Assembly (NCBI GenBank): GCA_003278525.1 | Contig: QCEQ01000009.1 | Span: 1-49,315 of the forward strand | Direction of reading: 5' to 3' | Length of the DNA stretch: 49,315 nt | DNA from: Prochlorococcus sp. AG-355-P16 | GTDB taxonomy: Bacteria > Cyanobacteriota > Cyanobacteriia > PCC-6307 > Cyanobiaceae | In this document: piece after piece, positions 1 through 7,459 of the stretch | Layout: each line of letters begins with the position of its first letter | How positions within the stretch are numbered: the first letter of the stretch is position 1 | Program-made: the position numbers and the translations under genes | Notes under the pieces: model-generated | The model's database searches: none | The model's input: the letters and a program-made list of their open reading frames with translations, nothing else | What the model was told of the DNA's origin: nothing

Positions 1-163
1 AATTATCAATTACTTTGGTTGGTTTTCTTTAAAGGAGTATTAATAACAATAATATTTTTCAAAATTTTTTAATATTAAAAAAAGCTGTTCCGAGAATGAA
101 ATTTTCACATGATTTGACTATATTTAATAGTAGATTTCCTAATTAGTTAAATAGTTATCAGTT

Positions 164-430
164 ATGAATATTTTTGGTGTAGGTTTGCCTGAAGTTACTG
201 TAATACTTATCTTAGCTCTTTTAATTTTTGGTCCAAAAAAGCTTCCAGAATTAGGGAAACAGCTTGGTAAAACTTTGAAAAGTCTTAAAAAAGCATCGAA
301 TGAATTTCAAAATGAAATCGATCAAGTTATGAACGAAGAAGATAAAGATGAATCTCCTAAATCTATAAAAAGCAATCAAACCAACGAAATTAATCAAAAA
401 AAAATAGATTCAGAAAACAGCAAAAAATAA
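164..430 (+). CDS. tatA: Sec-independent translocase subunit TatA
   Basis: TatA-family subunit of the twin-arginine pathway, which exports folded proteins across the thylakoid and plasma membranes. Seen: one N-terminal membrane helix (about residues 8-22), the FGP hinge at residues 22-24, then a basic amphipathic helix (PKKLPELGKQLGK) and a charged, Asn/Lys/Glu-rich tail. At 88 aa it has normal TatA/E length. A conserved Glu sits at residue 10. It starts with ATG; the 163 bases upstream are AT-rich spacer without a gene. The next gene begins 4 bases after its stop, so the two are probably co-transcribed. TatA rather than TatB is inferred from the short tail; the sequence alone does not fully separate them. 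Confidence 0.93.
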   Translation: MNIFGVGLPEVTVILILALLIFGPKKLPELGKQLGKTLKSLKKASNEFQNEIDQVMNEEDKDESPKSIKSNQTNEINQKKIDSENSKK

Positions 431-434
431 TATC

Positions 435-827
435 TTGGATAGGCCCATAACCCCCATAGACGAATTTGAAAGAGCATTAGATAAAGCAGCTCTTACTAAA
501 GAAGAATATGAATTGATAGACTACATCCGCTATACAAGTGTTTTTACACAACCTAGTCTTATTAAAGATTTAAAAAGGCCATCAAAACCTCCTCTTTTGT
601 CAGTTCTATGTCAAATTTGCAGAAAAATTGGTTCGGAGATGCCAGATCATTTCAAAAAAGTAATTGAGTGGTCAATTGAAATAAGTGATCACAATACAAA
701 ATGGGATGGTCATTTAATTTGTGCAGAAGCATTAAATATAGACAAAATCCCATTAAGTCCTACTCATGGAACAACTTTATTTGATGTTCTTGTTGTACAC
801 AAAGAATTATTTCTTGGCTTTGATTGA
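435..827 (+). CDS. Conserved hypothetical protein downstream of tatA
   Basis: 130-aa soluble protein that I do not recognise. It uses a TTG start 4 bases after the tatA stop, so it is probably translated from the same mRNA. Visible features: mixed alpha/beta composition, no signal peptide or membrane segment, a Cys pair (LCQICRK) near residue 60, a further Cys near residue 95, and an acidic N-terminal helix (DEFERALDKAALTKEEYELIDYI in part). The codon use looks like its neighbours and the frame is open over the full length, so it is very likely real. No function is proposed. Confidence 0.75.
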   Translation: MDRPITPIDEFERALDKAALTKEEYELIDYIRYTSVFTQPSLIKDLKRPSKPPLLSVLCQICRKIGSEMPDHFKKVIEWSIEISDHNTKWDGHLICAEALNIDKIPLSPTHGTTLFDVLVVHKELFLGFD

Positions 828-838
828 ATTAAATTAAA

Positions 839-1156
839 TTAATCATCTAAAGACACAGAATCAGTATCTATAACTTCCGAATCATCATACTTATTTATTT
901 TATTTTCAATCCAGTTATTTATATAACTAACTAAAGGCAATGAACCTCTAAAAATAAAAATAGAGGTAGGCAAAGCGCTTAATAATCCGACTAAAGGACT
1001 TTTAAAAAGTAATCTTCCTGCTTTTATGTTAAATAAAATAATAAGCGCTGAGGGGACTAAAACTTTAACTACTGTTTTGAGCGCCTCAAGCCAACCAACA
1101 CGATATATCCACCATATTAAAATTATGCCAACTATATAGAGGAATAAGTAAGTCAT
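839..1156 (-). CDS. Small membrane protein, unknown function
   Basis: 105 aa with about three hydrophobic stretches (residues 2-17, 32-50 and 55-70) and an acidic hydrophilic C-terminal tail ending in SLDD. The N-terminal helix holds a Trp pair (IIWW-like). It is convergent with the preceding gene with only 11 bases between stops. The ATG start is followed by a typical membrane segment. I recognise no family; a small inner- or thylakoid-membrane protein is the most that can be said. Confidence 0.65.
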   Translation of the reverse strand: MTYLFLYIVGIILIWWIYRVGWLEALKTVVKVLVPSALIILFNIKAGRLLFKSPLVGLLSALPTSIFIFRGSLPLVSYINNWIENKINKYDDSEVIDTDSVSLDD

Positions 1157-1247
1157 AAAAATAGTATAATGATTATCTATTTATCTTGTTCTTACTAAGA
1201 AAAAGATTTTATAAATTTCTTTTAGATAGTTCAATCAAATTCTAGTA

Positions 1248-1463
1248 ATGAGTTTTTCTGAAATAAGAAAATTTTTAATCAAGATGCAATCTGATGAAGA
1301 CTTAAAAAAGCAGGTTACATCATCCTCTACAGCGGATGATGTAGCCCTAATTGGTCAACGCTTAGGTTATGACTTTTCCGGAGATGATCTCTTAAGATTT
1401 AATGGACAAAAAGTTGATAAAGTTACCGTAAGAAAGGTAGATCATCCAGGAGAATATCACTAA
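1248..1463 (+). CDS. Nif11-like domain protein
   Basis: 71-aa protein with the features of the Nif11-like family (known as leader domains of some peptide natural products and as stand-alone small proteins in cyanobacteria). Seen: helical N-terminus (FSEIRKFLIKMQSDEDLKKQV), then a second helix with the typical ADDVALIGQRLGYDFSGDDLL pattern. There is no Gly-Gly cleavage site and no Cys/Ser/Thr-rich core peptide behind the domain, and no lanthionine synthetase or peptidase transporter nearby, so a RiPP precursor role is not supported. It lies alone between minus-strand genes and is convergent with the next gene by 1 base. Function unknown. Confidence 0.75.
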   Translation: MSFSEIRKFLIKMQSDEDLKKQVTSSSTADDVALIGQRLGYDFSGDDLLRFNGQKVDKVTVRKVDHPGEYH

Positions 1464-1464
1464 A

Positions 1465-1974
1465 TTAAGACTTAACCCATATTGCAAGCCCTCCGCCCCT
1501 TCCTCGAGCACATAACCAATTATCTTTAGTGCTAATTCCTACAAGAGAGAAAAAAGGCATTTTTTTTTCTTCTGGTTTTTTTAATTCCTTAATAAATACT
1601 GGAAAACTACTAATACTAATTTTCAATTTTTCAAAATAAAAAGCCAATAAAGGTCTAAACCCTTTTAATTCTGCACTGCCTGTAAAAGTAATATTTAACA
1701 ATCCGAAATTAATTGAATTTTTTATTTCATAATTTATTTGATCCTCTTTATTTTTACTTTTTAATTCGAGTCTTGCCGAAAATACTTGGAGAATAGAACT
1801 GGGTATATTTTTGATTTCATCTGACTCCTTTCCCCATACATACTTAAACTTCCATATTCCTAACAATTCCTCATATAAAATTCCGCTACCGTTTTTTTGT
1901 GAATTTTTTTCTAAAAGTTTTATCTCATTAATATCAGGAAATTGTTTCATAATAGATTTTAACCTAAGAATCAA
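1465..1974 (-). CDS. Plastid lipid-associated protein/fibrillin-like protein
   Basis: 169-aa soluble protein resembling the PAP/fibrillin family, lipocalin-like proteins tied to thylakoid lipid bodies and quinone/carotenoid handling. Seen: an N-terminal helix, then ELLGIWKFKYVWG, which matches the family's GxWxLxY strand, a central beta-rich part with repeated polar/hydrophobic alternation, and a C-terminal NWLCARGRGGGLAIWVK segment that matches the family's 'R(G/D)xxGxLFVL' ending. Length is close to the single-domain cyanobacterial members. The start is an ATG; an in-frame ATG eight codons in is an alternative. The family call is from remembered motifs, so it is moderate. Confidence 0.55.
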   Translation of the reverse strand: MILRLKSIMKQFPDINEIKLLEKNSQKNGSGILYEELLGIWKFKYVWGKESDEIKNIPSSILQVFSARLELKSKNKEDQINYEIKNSINFGLLNITFTGSAELKGFRPLLAFYFEKLKISISSFPVFIKELKKPEEKKMPFFSLVGISTKDNWLCARGRGGGLAIWVKS

Positions 1975-2121
1975 ATACTAGGATAACTCTGTACAAAATG
2001 TTCTTAGTTAAAATATCTCCAAAAAGATTTCTTTATTTCAAAATATTTCCAAAAAAATAATTTTATGGCACACATAAGGAACAATATCACGTTATTATAT
2101 TTACATTAAGTAACTAAATTA

Positions 2122-2232
2122 ATGGACTTCATTTCTAAAAGCCAAGGATACATTCCTCTAAAAGCAGTCCCTTATATATTTTTCCTAGCTGTTGTACTAA
2201 GTATTACAACTTCAACTAATACATTTGTCTAA
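2122..2232 (+). CDS. 36-aa single-helix membrane microprotein
   Basis: Short ATG-to-TAA frame encoding a polar N-terminus (MDFISKSQGYIPLK), one hydrophobic helix (AVPYIFFLAVVLSI) and a Thr/Asn tail. The architecture is that of the many one-helix thylakoid subunits of Prochlorococcus, but I cannot assign it to a known Psb, Psa or Pet family. It stands 39 bases before the carotenoid oxidoreductase gene, on the same strand. Reality is inferred only from its composition and position. Confidence 0.4.
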   Translation: MDFISKSQGYIPLKAVPYIFFLAVVLSITTSTNTFV

Positions 2233-2271
2233 AACTAAATAGTTTTGCGAGAAGAGTAAAGTAAATATTTA

Positions 2272-3801
2272 ATGGAAAAGTACGATGTTGTAATAGTAGG
2301 TAGTGGAATAGGGGGATTATGTTGCGGTTCGATTCTCGCTTTATCTGGCAAAAAAGTACTTATATGCGAAGCTCACAGCCAGCCAGGTGGTGTTGCCCAC
2401 AGTTTCAAAAGAAAAGGTTACATTTTCGAATCAGGTCCTTCATTGTGGAGTGGAATAGGTAAATGGCCGACAAATAATCCCCTAGGGCAAATTCTTAAAT
2501 TACTTGATGAAGAAGTTGAACTATTTCAATACAAAGGTTGGCAAGTAATTGTCCCAGAAGGCAATTTTAATCTTGATGTGGGCGAAGAACCTTTTAAACA
2601 CACTATTAAAACTTTAAGAGGTGAGAAATCTGTAAAAGAATGGGAATCATTTATTTCCGGAATAAAACCTCTTAGCCAAATAATAAATGAAATACCTTTA
2701 CTCTCATTTTCTCCCGAATCAATAAATTTCTTAGATTTAATAAATTTAACCTCAAAATTTTTACCTAATATCAATCAAATACCAAAAATTAATAAAGGCT
2801 TTGGGAATTTAGTAAATAATCATCTAAAGGATCCTTTTCTCAGGAATTGGGTTGATTTATTGAGCTTTTTGATAAGTGGCATGTCAATGCATGATACAAA
2901 TACAGCTGCGATGGCTACTTTATTTAACGAATGGTTTGAACCAAATTCATACCTTGAATACCCCAAAGGAGGTAGTGAATCTATCGTAAAAGCTTTAATT
3001 AATGGATTTAAAAAAAATGGAGGAGAATTAATTCTTTCTTCGAGAGTAAAGACAATTAACTTCAATAAAAATTTAGCCACAGGTATAACTCTGAATAATG
3101 GTTCTAGTTATAGTTGTGAATCTGTTGTCACGAATACTGATGTTTGGAATTTAAAAAAGTTAATTCCAAATGAAATTTCAAAAAAATGGAATACAAAAGT
3201 TTTGAACCCTAATAAATGTGATTCTTTCCTTCATATACATCTAGGTTTTGATGCTGATGGTCTTGAAAATTTGCCAATACATGCAATACATGTTGATGAG
3301 TGGGAAAAAGGTATAACCGCAGAAAGAAATATAGTCGTATTTTCAATCCCATCTGTTTTAGATAAAAATATGGCCCCTGAAGGAAAACATGTTCTTCATG
3401 GATATACTCCCGCGAATGAACCTTGGGAAATTTGGGAACACCTAAATCCAAAGGGATTAGAATATAGAAATTTGAAAGAAGAAAGATGTTCAATATTCCT
3501 TAATGCAGTGAGAAAATTCATCCCTGATATTGATAAAAGGATTGATTTAAAGATGCTAGGAACCCCAATCACTCATAAAAAATTCACCAATACCTATTGC
3601 GGTAGTTACGGCCCTGCATTATCTGCAGCAAAAGGGCTTTTCCCAGGCTGCAAAACTCCAGTGAAAAATTTATTTACTTGCGGCGCAAGTACATTTCCAG
3701 GTATTGGAATTCCTGCTGTTTCAGCAAGTGGCGCTTACGCGGCTGAAAAAATTATTGGTAAAAAAGATTTTAAAACTCTTCTTAAGAAAATAAATTTATG
3801 A
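2272..3801 (+). CDS. CrtISO/phytoene desaturase-family FAD oxidoreductase
   Basis: 509-aa flavoprotein of the carotenoid isomerase (CrtH/CrtISO) and CrtI-type desaturase family. Seen: N-terminal dinucleotide-binding motif VVIVGSGIGGLCCGSILA (residues 6-23), the EAHSQPGG segment that follows the second beta strand, YPKGGSESIVKAL in the middle (substrate-domain motif of the family), and the C-terminal GASTFPGIGIPAVSASG FAD-contact motif. Length fits the 500-aa cyanobacterial isomerases. These enzymes convert cis-carotenes (prolycopene) to all-trans forms or dehydrogenate carotene chains at the thylakoid membrane. Which of several paralogues this is cannot be decided here, so I give no gene symbol. 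Confidence 0.8.
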   Translation: MEKYDVVIVGSGIGGLCCGSILALSGKKVLICEAHSQPGGVAHSFKRKGYIFESGPSLWSGIGKWPTNNPLGQILKLLDEEVELFQYKGWQVIVPEGNFNLDVGEEPFKHTIKTLRGEKSVKEWESFISGIKPLSQIINEIPLLSFSPESINFLDLINLTSKFLPNINQIPKINKGFGNLVNNHLKDPFLRNWVDLLSFLISGMSMHDTNTAAMATLFNEWFEPNSYLEYPKGGSESIVKALINGFKKNGGELILSSRVKTINFNKNLATGITLNNGSSYSCESVVTNTDVWNLKKLIPNEISKKWNTKVLNPNKCDSFLHIHLGFDADGLENLPIHAIHVDEWEKGITAERNIVVFSIPSVLDKNMAPEGKHVLHGYTPANEPWEIWEHLNPKGLEYRNLKEERCSIFLNAVRKFIPDIDKRIDLKMLGTPITHKKFTNTYCGSYGPALSAAKGLFPGCKTPVKNLFTCGASTFPGIGIPAVSASGAYAAEKIIGKKDFKTLLKKINL

Positions 3802-3918
3802 ATTAAGTTATTTTTTATAACTCTACAAATACTTAGTTAAGAAATAAGAATAAAGAAAGCAAAAACGTTCAATAATGATAATCTTTATCTGAACATAAAC
3901 TTAACTTATAGCTCTTAT

Positions 3919-4122
3919 ATGTTTTTCTTATCAATTCCTCAAGCATGGCATTTAGTTGGCACTTGGTCAGAACAACTTCCAAACGAGTCAAATCTTATAG
4001 GAATGGGCCAAACAGAATTAATGATGACTTTGCATTCAATATTCGTTCCTCTCTTACTTGTAATTTCTTATTACCTATTCAATAGACTTAACAAAAACGA
4101 ATCAAAGAAAATTAAAGGATGA
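3919..4122 (+). CDS. Small one-helix membrane protein, unknown
   Basis: 67 aa. A hydrophilic first half with several Trp residues (AWHLVGTWSEQLP) is followed by one strong transmembrane helix (HSIFVPLLLVISYYLF) and a Lys/Asn-rich tail, so the C-terminus should lie on the cytoplasmic side. It is convergent with the next gene. I do not recognise the family. The ATG start follows a clear AT-rich gap after the upstream gene. Confidence 0.6.
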   Translation: MFFLSIPQAWHLVGTWSEQLPNESNLIGMGQTELMMTLHSIFVPLLLVISYYLFNRLNKNESKKIKG

Positions 4123-4133
4123 TCGTTTGAAGT

Positions 4134-4424
4134 TTATTTAGCTGAACTTCTTCTAACTACTTTTCTGCCTGTAGAAGTATCAACTCCGCTTGAATCATTA
4201 GTTTCTGAATTAGATTCAACATTATCAACATCACTTTTATCCATTTCTGCGCAAACACCTACTACCATGGCAGCTTGCATTTGATCCGGTAAATCTCCAA
4301 TAGTTAATAAGGCCTTTAAAACTAATTGAAGTCGAGTTTGCCGATCTATTTCAGGTCTTAGTTTTTTTACGGTATTCCAAAGTTCTTGGGTAACTTCTTT
4401 TAAAAGTTCTCGATCAACAGCCAA
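4134..4424 (-). CDS. Conserved hypothetical protein, helical with basic tail
   Basis: 96-aa soluble protein. The first 55 residues form predicted helices (DRELLKEVTQELWNTVKKLRP, then RQTRLQLVLKALLTIGDLPDQ), followed by an acidic, Ser/Asn/Asp-rich linker and a basic end (GRKVVRRSSAK). The layered helical core suggests a small adaptor or nucleic-acid-associated protein, but that is only inference. Its stop is 11 bases from the convergent membrane gene. No family recognised. Confidence 0.65.
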   Translation of the reverse strand: MAVDRELLKEVTQELWNTVKKLRPEIDRQTRLQLVLKALLTIGDLPDQMQAAMVVGVCAEMDKSDVDNVESNSETNDSSGVDTSTGRKVVRRSSAK

Positions 4425-4514
4425 ATTAAATCCTTCTTGTATTTCTACTAATCTAACAAAAAATTGGATCTCGTAAAATAATATTCAATAAAAAGATTGT
4501 TAGTTAATATTTTT

Positions 4515-4721
4515 CTATCCGAATACGAGTTGCATTTGTTGGTGCGATGCATTTTTCTCTTGCAAAAGTTTATCTTTTTCAGTCTTTTTTAGAGTAAAAG
4601 TTCTATAAAATTTTTTTTGAATCTTTATTGGAGTATTTTCAAACTTTACATTTTTGCTTATTAGAGAATTCCACTCTTTTGAATTAAAAGGGGCATAAGG
4701 AGAAGATGAAATCACTTTCAT
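4515..4721 (-). CDS. Small hypothetical protein behind a LexA-like palindrome
   Basis: 68-aa basic protein rich in Lys and Ser with no membrane segment (for example KKFYRTFTLKKTEKDKLLQEK, then QQMQLVFG at the end). Function not recognised. Its upstream DNA is of interest: a TATTAT -10-like box lies directly before the ATG (complement of 4728-4733), giving an almost leaderless transcript, and a palindrome AATAGTA-N6-TACTATT (4747-4766) overlaps the expected -35 region. The same palindrome recurs before the gene at 7803, suggesting shared control. Confidence 0.5.
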   Translation of the reverse strand: MKVISSSPYAPFNSKEWNSLISKNVKFENTPIKIQKKFYRTFTLKKTEKDKLLQEKNASHQQMQLVFG

Positions 4722-4746
4722 GTCTTAATAATACATCTGTACTAAT

Positions 4747-4766
4747 AATAGTACGGATTTACTATT
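4747..4766. promoter_or_regulatory. LexA-like palindrome, copy 1
   Basis: Inverted repeat AATAGTA-CGGATT-TACTATT with perfect 7-bp arms. It contains AGTAC-N5-TACT, one base short of the cyanobacterial LexA-type consensus AGTAC-N4-GTACT (the inner G is T here). It lies over the expected -35 position of the minus-strand gene starting at 4721. A second copy, identical at 17 of the 20 positions, is at 7772-7791. Binding by LexA is inference. Confidence 0.4.
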
Positions 4767-5023
4767 ATGCAACAACTGAGTCGTTTTTTCTTAAATTTTA
4801 AAATGTCTTTGAGAATCGATTGATTTTTTTTATCTAATTTATGGGAATTATAAGTTTGATAAATGGATAAAGGTATCATAAGTAACTTATTGATCTCTTT
4901 TTTTAGTGTCTTAAGACTTTTATTGCTTAAAAACCTCTAAAAATAGTTAATTTGTTGAAATTAACATTGACAAGATATATTTAGAAATCCTTCCTATAAA
5001 AAGAATAGTGAATTGATAGCAAA
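4767..5023. other. Intergenic stretch
   Basis: Together with the palindrome region this makes about 300 bases without a convincing gene. I see only very short frames (18 aa or fewer), AT-rich spacer and no tRNA, hairpin terminator or repeat. It presumably carries the promoter of the gene at 5024, but no clear -35/-10 pair stands out. Confidence 0.5.
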
Positions 5024-5332
5024 ATGCTTCTTAGTAATTCAAAAAGACTAAAAATCCAAGGAATAATTAAAAGAATTGCTCAAGATAAATCAATTACATT
5101 AGAAGAAAGAATATATGTCGAGAAATTTGCACACCATAACTCTACAATTTCTCTTTGGCTGAAAAAAGCTAACAGTTTTAGAAGGAATGGTACGAAAAAT
5201 GTTGGGGGGATTGATAACCTCTTACAATCATTTGGGATAGATGGACTAGATAAAGAAAATCATTTCAACCCTAATGAAGATGATATATCGGATTGGTTTG
5301 GCGGTGCTCCTGGTTGGCTAAGGAGAAGCTAG
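5024..5332 (+). CDS. Conserved hypothetical protein
   Basis: 102-aa soluble protein. Seen: a basic helical N-terminal half (SKRLKIQGIIKRIAQD, then ITLEERIYVEKFAHHN), a Gly/Asn-rich middle, and an acidic then aromatic C-terminus (EDDISDWFGGAPGWLRRS). The conserved look of the last 20 residues suggests a protein-interaction tail. No family recognised. The frame from 5293 in another phase overlaps its end and is not supported. Confidence 0.6.
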   Translation: MLLSNSKRLKIQGIIKRIAQDKSITLEERIYVEKFAHHNSTISLWLKKANSFRRNGTKNVGGIDNLLQSFGIDGLDKENHFNPNEDDISDWFGGAPGWLRRS

Positions 5333-5605
5333 ATCCATTAATTATTCAATTTACCCAGGCTATCTTACACAAATATAAACTCATAAAAGATATAAATACC
5401 CAAAAAACCCATGGTATAAATTTAATCGGAACTAAATATTTTTTTGAAAAGGTTTTCATATTTATTTTTCTTTTAGATTATTTCTTCCTTACAGTTTTTG
5501 AAAATAGGTTTAATTGCTCTATTTATAAATTAAACAATATTCGAAACCTCAAAGATATTAAATCACTTTAAGTAGATAAACTTAATTAGCCTTAATCTTC
5601 ACAAT

Positions 5606-5746
5606 CTAAGAAACTTTATTTTCAATGTTCTTTGAAAAATTTACTATTTTTGCCTCATCATGGTCTGAATCATTCCAAAATTTTATAAGTCTTTCTAATT
5701 CATCAATCCTTTTTTTGGCATTTGCAATTTTTTCAGTAGTTGTCAT
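5606..5746 (-). CDS. 46-aa coiled-coil microprotein
   Basis: ATG-initiated frame encoding a highly charged helix (MTTTEKIANAKKRIDELERL, then IKFWNDSDHDEAKIVNF) with heptad-like spacing of hydrophobic residues, so a short coiled coil is likely. It sits alone between the 5024 gene and PTOX, on the opposite strand. Nothing identifies a function; the amphipathic pattern and good composition argue for a real gene. Confidence 0.5.
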   Translation of the reverse strand: MTTTEKIANAKKRIDELERLIKFWNDSDHDEAKIVNFSKNIENKVS

Positions 5747-5835
5747 ATAAAATTTTTATCTATCCAATTAATGCATGAAAAAAAAATATTTCAATGGAAG
5801 TAACAATTTTTAGACTATAAATATTAATTTTTGGT

Positions 5836-5879
5836 TAATTACTTCAATACATCATAGTCCTCGAGCGGTTGAGTAATTA
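5836..5879 (+). promoter_or_regulatory. Inverted repeat and -10 box before PTOX
   Basis: TAATTACT(T)CAA and TTGAGTAATTA form an 11-bp stem with a single bulged T around a loop of about 21 bases. The right arm runs into TATACT (5878-5883), a good -10 box whose start point would fall near 5890, about 12 bases before the PTOX ATG. No convincing -35 is seen. The repeat is therefore placed as an upstream operator rather than a leader hairpin; this is inference. Confidence 0.35.
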
Positions 5880-5901
5880 TACTTAAAGAAAAACTAAATT
5901 T

Positions 5902-6411
5902 ATGAAGAAATTAAATTCGTTGATTTTGAATAGTACGGTTAACTTCTTAGACTTCATCTATTCTGGTAGATCTTTACAAAGATTTTGGGTGTTAGAAGTT
6001 ATAGCTAGATCCCCTTATTTTGCATTTCTTTCAGTTCTTCATTTTAAAGAATCCCTAGGAATTAAAAATGAGAAAACAATGATTTTAATGAAAGAACATT
6101 TTTATCAAGCTATTAACGAAACTGAGCATCTTAAAGAAATGGAGAAAAGAGGAGGAGATAGGTTTTGGGTTGATAGATTTTTTGCGAGACACCTTGTGCT
6201 TGTCTATTACTGGATCATGGTTTTTTATTATTTCCTCTCTCCAGCTAATGCTTATGATGTCAACATAAAAATCGAAGAACATGCATTTGAAACTTATTCC
6301 AAATATTTAATAGATAATCCAAATGATCAAAAAATAAAAGAAATTGCTCAAGATGAATTAAATCATGTCCAAGAACTTAACGAAGCTTTGTCAATGCTTA
6401 CAACAGTTTAG
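5902..6411 (+). CDS. ptoX: Plastoquinol terminal oxidase (PTOX, alternative oxidase family)
   Basis: 169-aa di-iron oxidase that passes electrons from plastoquinol to oxygen and reduces it to water, acting as a valve for the photosynthetic electron chain. Seen: LEVIARSPYFAFLSVLH, typical of PTOX, and all expected iron ligands: E32, the ExxH motif E73-H76, E125/E126 in the EEHAFETY helix, and the second ExxH motif E152-H155. It is shorter than plant enzymes but complete for the cyanobacterial/cyanophage type. It starts at an ATG after a -10 box and an inverted repeat. The last 4 bases overlap the end of the convergent NdhF-like gene. Confidence 0.92.
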   Translation: MKKLNSLILNSTVNFLDFIYSGRSLQRFWVLEVIARSPYFAFLSVLHFKESLGIKNEKTMILMKEHFYQAINETEHLKEMEKRGGDRFWVDRFFARHLVLVYYWIMVFYYFLSPANAYDVNIKIEEHAFETYSKYLIDNPNDQKIKEIAQDELNHVQELNEALSMLTTV

Positions 6412-6842
6412 ATAAGTGCTGAGAAATCTATTAGCAATATTGAGAGTATCACCGAAGAAGAAATTAATCCTAGGCTGATCATTAATGAGACGTAACCTTT
6501 TTTTCTAGGCAATTTATAAAAAGATATTCCAATAATTAATATCATTATTAATGAGAAAAAAATTATAATTTTTTCATTTACTAAATTGAGATGTATAACT
6601 AAATTTTTTTCTTCAAAAAATTTGAGAAATTCAGATAAAACTAATTCTTCTTCTATTTTCTTAAAATAGTCAAATAAGCTTATAAAAGCAGAACTTAATA
6701 AAGATAATGCAACCAGTGCAGTAACTGGTTTTGTTAACCTGTTAAGTGTTCTGTTAAAACTCGCCAATAAAATAAGAATAAAAAAAGAGGTTACTAAAGG
6801 TATTAAAGGTATAAGAGTTGTTGAATTTATGAAATTTCCCAC
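6408..6842 (-). CDS. NdhF-like N-terminal mini-protein (membrane)
   Basis: 144-aa membrane protein with about four hydrophobic helices. Residues 10-40 (LIPLIPLVTSFFILILLASF, then NRTLNRLTKPV) look like the first helix and loop of NdhF, and the end (GYVSLMISLGLISSSVILSI) resembles the segment of NdhF just before the proton-pumping domain. The main antiporter domain is absent, so this is either a stand-alone accessory protein or a decayed NdhF paralogue; the open frame favours the former. It is convergent with PTOX and overlaps its 3' end by 4 bases. No gene symbol is safe. Confidence 0.6.
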   Translation of the reverse strand: MGNFINSTTLIPLIPLVTSFFILILLASFNRTLNRLTKPVTALVALSLLSSAFISLFDYFKKIEEELVLSEFLKFFEEKNLVIHLNLVNEKIIIFFSLIMILIIGISFYKLPRKKGYVSLMISLGLISSSVILSILLIDFSALI

Positions 6843-6988
6843 GGAAAAAATATGTATCTAACTTAAAATTTTATATTATTTCGAAGCGTTATTTTATCAA
6901 ATAAGATTTTTAAAATCTAAAATGTAATTAGTACCTATTGCATTCTGTGTAAATTGATACCAAAATTAAAATAGAATTGAAAAATAAA

Positions 6989-7090
6989 ATGTTAGCCATT
7001 TCTGAAATTATTATTGCAAGTGCTATCTTCCTAGGAGTTGTATATTGGGAAGTCAAATTCCTATATACCAAAACTACTGTAGCGAAATAA
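6989..7090 (+). CDS. 33-aa single-helix membrane microprotein
   Basis: ATG frame encoding one hydrophobic helix (MLAISEIIIASAIFLGVVYW) followed by a short polar, Lys-containing tail. It has the size of one-helix photosynthetic subunits but I cannot match it to PetL, PetN, PsbX or similar. It is the first of a cluster of four tiny frames between 6.9 and 7.8 kb. Support is composition and position only. Confidence 0.4.
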   Translation: MLAISEIIIASAIFLGVVYWEVKFLYTKTTVAK

Positions 7091-7206
7091 ATTCACTCAA
7101 AACAGGAAAATTAAAAGCGTAAAAAATTTAAATAAAATTTAAGAATTTAAGTTGGCAAAAAAAGCTCTAAATATGAGAGAATAAACACAATTATTTAGTC
7201 CTTCTA

Positions 7207-7344
7207 ATGAGCGAAGTCCAAAATCCTAATACTAACTCAACTCAGCAGCAGCAGCAGCAGCAGCAGCAATCCTATTCAGACAGCAAAATTAATTCTGCTG
7301 AGAGCGAGAGACTTTATCTTGAGATGAAAGAAGCTTGGCTTTAA
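7207..7344 (+). CDS. 45-aa protein with a polyglutamine run
   Basis: ATG-initiated frame with a polar N-terminus, nine consecutive Gln residues (13-21) encoded by eight CAG codons and one CAA, and a charged helical C-terminus (SAESERLYLEMKEAWL). The non-repeat part looks like a normal helical protein, which supports coding. The CAG run stands out against the AT-rich surroundings and can change length by slippage in units of one codon. Function unknown. Confidence 0.55.
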   Translation: MSEVQNPNTNSTQQQQQQQQQSYSDSKINSAESERLYLEMKEAWL

Positions 7345-7459
7345 ATTTAATTCGTGTTTGAAATAATATTTCTATAAATTTTTTTTTTAATTTTGAAGTA
7401 ATCAATACTTTTTTATTTTTTATAACCTTTAAATTTTGTTTAACCACAAGATTAATTTG

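Noticed and set aside
5293..5571. 92-aa frame overlapping the end of the 5024 gene
   Set aside because: It shares 40 bases in another phase with a better gene, and its translation is a low-complexity mix typical of AT-rich spacer.
7240..7270. CAG run as a CRISPR or tandem-repeat array
   Set aside because: The repeat unit is three bases, within a reading frame, with no spacers; it is a codon repeat.
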